64,000 nt of DNA from Ardenticatenales bacterium. Its GTDB lineage: Bacteria > Chloroflexota > Anaerolineae > Promineifilales > Promineifilaceae. The position numbers and the translations under genes are program-made. The stretch covers positions 1 through 64,000 of the forward strand of contig JACKBM010000008.1 in NCBI GenBank assembly GCA_020634575.1, given 5' to 3'. The notes under the pieces were generated by a model. That model did no database searches, was not told the origin of the DNA, and worked only from the letters and a program-made list of their open reading frames with translations. Positions 60,737-64,000 of the stretch are shown here, piece by piece (positions within the stretch are counted from its first letter, which is position 1; each line of letters opens with the position of its first letter).

Positions 60737-61678
60737 ATGATGGCTGAAGAAGCATTAAAGCCGGGAAAAATGAGCCTGACCGAGCGGCTGCAGAAGGTTC
60801 TGCAAAATCCGGTCACGGTCAAAGAATTGCGGAGCCGGATGCGCGGGCCGCGGGCTTTTATCGTCCTGACGATTTACCTGGCGCTGATGAGCGCCTTCAT
60901 TTGGGTTGTATACCTGGTCTATTATCAGGCGACCCAAAACACGTACGGCCCGGAAGTGAGCCTGGCGGGCAAGACGGTTTTTGGCGCGGTGTTGGCGGTT
61001 CAGGTTTTCCTGATCGTCTTTATCGGGCCGGCGTTTACGGCAGGCGCCATCAGCGGCGAGCGCGAGCGGCAGACTTATGATCTTTTGCGGACGACGTTGT
61101 TACCGGCCGGTGCCCTCGTCCGCGGCAAACTGCTCTCCGCCCTCAGCTACGTCCTGCTGCTCGTCTTCGCCGCCATCCCGCTGCAATCCCTGGCCTTCCT
61201 GCTGGGCGGCATCGCCTGGGAAGAGCTGATCATTTCCCAGCTACTCGTCGTGGTCGCCGCCATCACCTACGCCCTGGCCGGGCTGTACGCCTCCTCCCTG
61301 ATGCGCTCCACCCTGGCCGCCAGCGTCACCACCTACGCCATCGCCCTTTTTCTGGTCGTGGGCCTGCCCATTCTGGCGCTCTTTTCCATTTCCTTCATCG
61401 GCATTGCCCTGAGTTCACCGAGCACGCCAGCCTGGGTCGAACATGTTGCTGCCGTCATCGGCTGGTACCTCATCCCGACGAATCTGCCGGCTACCCTGGT
61501 GGCAGCCGAAATTGTGCTGCTGAATGAGGGGTCGCTCTGGTATTTCATGTACACCTCGGGATCTTTTTCCTTTATTTTTATCTCACCCTGGCTGCTTTTT
61601 CTGGTACTCTACTCCATGTTATCCGCCCTCTTCTACTGGGGCAGTGTGCGGCGCGTACGCAAAATTGCGGTGCGCTAG
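60737..61678 (+). CDS. ABC-2 type transporter permease (313 aa)
   Basis: Six hydrophobic segments are visible (about residues 33-52, 75-98, 125-155, 160-182, 192-220 and 280-305). The start includes NPVTVKELRSRMRGPRAF, the usual N-terminal amphipathic stretch of ABC-2 permeases, and AGAISGERERQTYDLLRTT, the coupling loop. It forms the membrane part with the ABC ATPase 89 bp upstream. An alternative start two codons in is possible. Substrate unknown. Confidence 0.9.
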   Translation: MMAEEALKPGKMSLTERLQKVLQNPVTVKELRSRMRGPRAFIVLTIYLALMSAFIWVVYLVYYQATQNTYGPEVSLAGKTVFGAVLAVQVFLIVFIGPAFTAGAISGERERQTYDLLRTTLLPAGALVRGKLLSALSYVLLLVFAAIPLQSLAFLLGGIAWEELIISQLLVVVAAITYALAGLYASSLMRSTLAASVTTYAIALFLVVGLPILALFSISFIGIALSSPSTPAWVEHVAAVIGWYLIPTNLPATLVAAEIVLLNEGSLWYFMYTSGSFSFIFISPWLLFLVLYSMLSALFYWGSVRRVRKIAVR

Positions 61679-61693
61679 AGATCATAGACGTTG

Positions 61694-61803
61694 TGGATTC
61701 CTGCTTTCGCAGGAATGACGACGCAAGAAAAATGTGGGGCGCATTTAGCCGGTTCGACAGAACTCAACTATTTTGACGTCATTCCCGCGAAGGCGGGAAT
61801 CCA
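61694..61803. repeat. REPIN-like pair of inverted palindromes
   Basis: A 27-base palindromic unit (61694-61720, TGGATTCCTGC...GCAGGAATGACG) has an inverted partner at 61777-61803 (CGTCATTCCCGC...GCGGGAATCCA), 56 bp apart. Each is itself a hairpin and the pair can form a cruciform. This is the organisation of REP doublets (REPINs). No RAYT transposase is in the window. It lies in the spacer between the permease and the Gly/Ser-rich protein gene. Confidence 0.85.
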
Positions 61804-61822
61804 CTGACATCCGTGTTGCGAA

Positions 61823-63490
61823 ATGAACTTGACGACACCACACCCACCTGAATACGAGACATTAGTCGGCCAATTGGGCCGCTGGGACCGGCGCCGGCTG
61901 GTCAACCTGGCGCTGACCTGGCTACCGCGCGGCCTTTTGGCCGGCCTGATGGTCGCCGCGCTGGCCGCCGCCGCCGCCCGGCTCAGGCCGCTGCTGGATG
62001 AGCAGCAATTATTGCTCATCATCGCCATCACCGGCGCCCTCGGCCTACTGGCCGGGCTTGTCTGGACACTCGTCCAGCGCCATGATCTGGCGCAGCGGGC
62101 CCGTTTTGCCGACCGGCAGTTTCGGCTGCAAGAACGTTCAGCGACGGCGGTGGAGATTCAGACCGGCCGGTTAACCGTCCCGCCCATCTTCGCCGACCAA
62201 CAGCTCGAAGATACCCTGCGCGCCGTCGACAACGTTGATACCGGCGCCCAGTTCCCCTTCAAGCTCAACTGGCAGGATTTTGCCATGCTGCTCGGCGCCG
62301 CGACGCTCCTGACGGTCGCCTACATCCTGCCCAACCCGCAGATCCCCAAGCTCATGCAGCAGCGGGCCATCACCGAAAGCATCGAAGAGCAAATCGGCGT
62401 CCTGGAAGTGTTGGAGGAGGAAATCCTCAACAATCCCGAGCTGACCGACGAAGAAAAGGAAGCGTTACTGGAGCCGATCCAGAGCGCGCTGAGCGAATTG
62501 GGCCAGCCCGGCATCAGCCAGGAAGAGGCGGTCGCTTCGCTCTCTGAGGCGGAGGCAGAGCTGCGGGTGTTGGAGGAGGAGAATGCGGTACCGGCCGGTG
62601 ACATCCTCAACGAAGCCGGCAGCTCCCTGGCCGACAACCAGAACAGCCAATCGCTCGGCGAATCGCTGCAAAACGGTGATTTTAGCGGCGCTGCTGCCGC
62701 CGCCGCCGACCTGGCTACAGAGCTGGAAAACCTGACCCCTGAAGAGCAGGCCGCCTTGGCTGAGGATCTCGCCCAGGCGGCTGAAGCGCTGGCCGAAGCT
62801 GATCCCGAGCTTTCCCAGGAGCTGGCTGAAGCAGCCGAAGCGCTGCAAAATGGCGACACCGCCGCGGCCCAGGCTGCTCTGCAAGGTGCCTCCGGTACCC
62901 TGCAATCGCGCGCCCAGGAAGGTGCTGTCGCGGCCCAGGCCGGCAGCAGTGCCGACCAGCTTAGCGAAGGCCGCGGCGAAGTGGCCAGCGCCGGTCAGAG
63001 CAGTAGCGGTACCGGCGAACAGGCCTCCGGTCAGACCGGTTCCGGGCAAACGGGTACTGGCCAAACCGGCGAAGGCAGCTCCGGCGAAGGCCAATCCGGC
63101 TCTGGTTCCGGTAGCGGCGAGGGCCAGGATGGTAATGGGAGTGGCCAGGGTAGTGGCACCGGCAGCGGCAGCCAATCCGGTACGGGCCAGGGCGGCCCTG
63201 GTCCCGGCGGCGGTCATGCCGAAAATGTCTATGCCCCTGAACTGATTGATTTGAGCGGCGAAGAAGGCGTCGAGATTGAGTTGCCGGCTGAATGTCTGGC
63301 CAACCCGGCCGCCTGCGGCGCCCTGCTCAGCGAGACCAACACCGAGTTTGGCGACGAGCAAAGCCTCGTCCCCTATGACCAGGTCTACGGCGACTACCGC
63401 GACGCCGCCTACGAAGCCCTCGCCGACGACTACGTGCCGCTCGGCTACCGCGAATTCATCCGCGACTACTTCTCCTCGCTGGAGCCATAA
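61823..63490 (+). CDS. membrane protein with coiled-coil and Gly/Ser-rich region (555 aa)
   Basis: Two membrane segments near residues 28-75 and one near 150-170 precede a long acidic, Ala/Glu/Leu-rich helical region (about 185-380, likely coiled coil). A 70-residue Gly/Ser/Gln-rich stretch (SGQTGSGQTGTGQTGEG repeats) follows, then a short conserved-looking C-terminal domain (ELIDLSGEEGVEIEL...YRDAAYEALADDYVP). I recognise similar proteins as the gene before MoxR-type clusters, but with no known function. ATG 61823 has no clear ribosome site. It lies 174 bp before moxR, with a hairpin repeat between. Confidence 0.78.
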   Translation: MNLTTPHPPEYETLVGQLGRWDRRRLVNLALTWLPRGLLAGLMVAALAAAAARLRPLLDEQQLLLIIAITGALGLLAGLVWTLVQRHDLAQRARFADRQFRLQERSATAVEIQTGRLTVPPIFADQQLEDTLRAVDNVDTGAQFPFKLNWQDFAMLLGAATLLTVAYILPNPQIPKLMQQRAITESIEEQIGVLEVLEEEILNNPELTDEEKEALLEPIQSALSELGQPGISQEEAVASLSEAEAELRVLEEENAVPAGDILNEAGSSLADNQNSQSLGESLQNGDFSGAAAAAADLATELENLTPEEQAALAEDLAQAAEALAEADPELSQELAEAAEALQNGDTAAAQAALQGASGTLQSRAQEGAVAAQAGSSADQLSEGRGEVASAGQSSSGTGEQASGQTGSGQTGTGQTGEGSSGEGQSGSGSGSGEGQDGNGSGQGSGTGSGSQSGTGQGGPGPGGGHAENVYAPELIDLSGEEGVEIELPAECLANPAACGALLSETNTEFGDEQSLVPYDQVYGDYRDAAYEALADDYVPLGYREFIRDYFSSLEP

Positions 63491-63531
63491 CCTGGCCAGC
63501 GGGCTTACAGGCTGAGGCCAAGAAAAGAGCA

Positions 63532-63646
63532 GCCACGGATTAACACGGATTTGACACGGATTTCTTTGAATTGATATGAGGCCGCATCGCGACTGGAACC
63601 AATCCACAAAAGAAAAATCCGTGCTAAATCCGTGTCAATCCGTGGC
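63532..63646. repeat. CACGGATT inverted-repeat element, copy 2
   Basis: GCCACGGATTAACACGGATT plus a third CACGGATT unit (63532-63563) pairs with AATCCGTG repeated three times in inverse (63616-63646) around a ~55-bp centre. It has the same words as 51823-52056. It fills the spacer before the MoxR gene. Confidence 0.8.
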
Positions 63647-63664
63647 AAAAAAAAGAGATCCTAA

Positions 63665-64000
63665 ATGACGATTCCTGACACCGTTCCCGGCGAACTAAGC
63701 ATCGCCACCTTCCGTGAGACCGCCGCCACCATCGAGGCTGAGATTGGCAAAGTGATTGTCGGCCAGCGCGACGTGGTGCGCCATGTGCTGATCGCCATCC
63801 TGGCCGGCGGCCATGCCCTGCTGGAGGGCGTGCCTGGGCTGGGCAAGACGATGCTCATCCGCACCATCGCCGATACCCTGCAGCTCGAGTTCAGCCGCAT
63901 CCAGTTCACCCCGGACCTGATGCCGGCCGATATCACCGGCACCGATATCATGGAAGAGTCGGCCACCGGCGCGCGCAGCTTCCGTTTCCAGCGCGGCCCC
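63665..64000 (+). CDS. MoxR-family AAA ATPase (N-terminal 112 aa, cut by right edge)
   Basis: The open frame continues beyond position 64000. It shows the MoxR/RavA-type start ([20 protein letters not shown]), Walker A GVPGLGKT (55-62), and [18 protein letters not shown], the family signature. MoxR ATPases act as chaperone-like factors in maturation of enzymes or complexes, often with a DUF58 protein downstream. The next gene cannot be seen. It follows the repeat-bearing spacer after the 555-aa protein on the same strand. Confidence 0.95.
   Translation, partial: MTIPDTVPGELSIATFRETAATIEAEIGKVIVGQRDVVRHVLIAILAGGHALLEGVPGLGKTMLIRTIADTLQLEFSRIQFTPDLMPADITGTDIMEESATGARSFRFQRGP

Larger units (their letters stand above)
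1258..62599. repeat. highly iterated palindrome ACCGGCCGGT, dispersed
   Basis: Exact copies noted by eye start at 1258, 3810, 4342, 6512, 7518, 9525, 11643, 15001, 15334, 17213, 17897, 24936, 26307, 36659, 43168, 44263, 56636, 57330, 57457, 61102, 62162 and 62590. About 17 further CCGGCCGG octamers have one or both outer bases changed. Most copies are within genes in different frames and orientations; 15334 and 56636 are intergenic. The span covers first to last copy. Confidence 0.85.

Noticed and set aside
63100..63200. Gly/Ser tandem-like repeats as a CRISPR or satellite array
   Set aside because: The repeats are protein-level (SGQTG-type), with no conserved DNA repeat and spacer pattern. 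No CRISPR array or cas gene was seen anywhere in the window.
62465..63607. Long minus-strand frame opposite the Gly/Ser-rich protein
   Set aside because: It is an antisense shadow, Ala/Gly/Thr-rich because the plus strand is repetitive and G+C-rich; no motifs or start signal.
1..64000. rRNA genes, insertion sequences with transposase, riboswitches
   Set aside because: None recognised by eye. The 49-50 kb and 13-14 kb regions suggest past mobility but contain no transposase or integrase frame.

Overview
The window is a gene-dense (~58% G+C by eye) bacterial chromosome segment. It probably comes from Chloroflexota, near Anaerolineae, Caldilineae or Ardenticatenia. The grounds are an XPB-type helicase with SWIM and helicase-associated partners, large MalT/LuxR and BTAD-AAA regulators, an F420-type LLM oxidoreductase, a translin-family protein with a DUF3467 neighbour, a queuosine-salvage (Qng1-like) domain, and secreted proteins ending in a short YLP/HLP tail. 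Assignment rests on family recognition only.

Layout. 1-6.4 kb: three co-directional minus-strand genes (XPB helicase, SWIM zinc-finger protein, helicase-associated protein running off the left edge). 6.4-13 kb: dimethylglycine/sarcosine dehydrogenase-like flavoenzyme, MFS exporter, IF-2B-like protein, SDR and alpha/beta hydrolase. 13-14.4 kb: low-coding, degenerate stretch ending in an Mrr-like nuclease domain. 14.4-20.5 kb: SnoaL-like and cupin proteins, two secreted proteins around a BTAD-AAA regulator, and a small membrane protein. 20.6-25.1 kb: Lnt-like acyltransferase overlapping a small conserved protein, then a MalT/LuxR regulator. 25.4-29.6 kb: glycyl radical enzyme, its radical-SAM activase and an aldo/keto reductase. 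29.7-42 kb: Kef-type antiporter, two GMC oxidoreductases, SIS sugar isomerase, hydantoinase A/B pair, LLM oxidoreductase and hydrolase. 42.3-48 kb: a tight run of a GH63-like glycosidase, a PfkB kinase fused to a Qng1-like domain with a four-cysteine cluster, and an APH-like kinase. 48.2-50.5 kb: tRNA-Asp with a second copy of its 3' end and terminator 1.45 kb away, enclosing decayed toxin-antitoxin genes. 50.6-57 kb: heptosyltransferase, ComEA-like protein, DUF3467, translin, lipoate ligase, DUF4230 and DUF503 genes, separated by unusual short-period inverted repeats. 57.2-64 kb: a co-directional run of a large membrane protein, ABC ATPase, ABC permease, Gly/Ser-rich membrane protein and MoxR ATPase (cut by the right edge).

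The most interesting items are: (i) the palindrome ACCGGCCGGT, about 22 exact copies by eye where chance predicts well under one; (ii) the PfkB-Qng1-like fusion within a glycosidase/kinase run, which could be a one-polypeptide queuosine (or related nucleoside) salvage enzyme; (iii) families of short-period inverted repeats filling intergenic spacers and supplying the C-termini of neighbouring genes; (iv) the duplicated tRNA-Asp 3' end around a toxin-antitoxin graveyard. All counts and alignments were made by eye.
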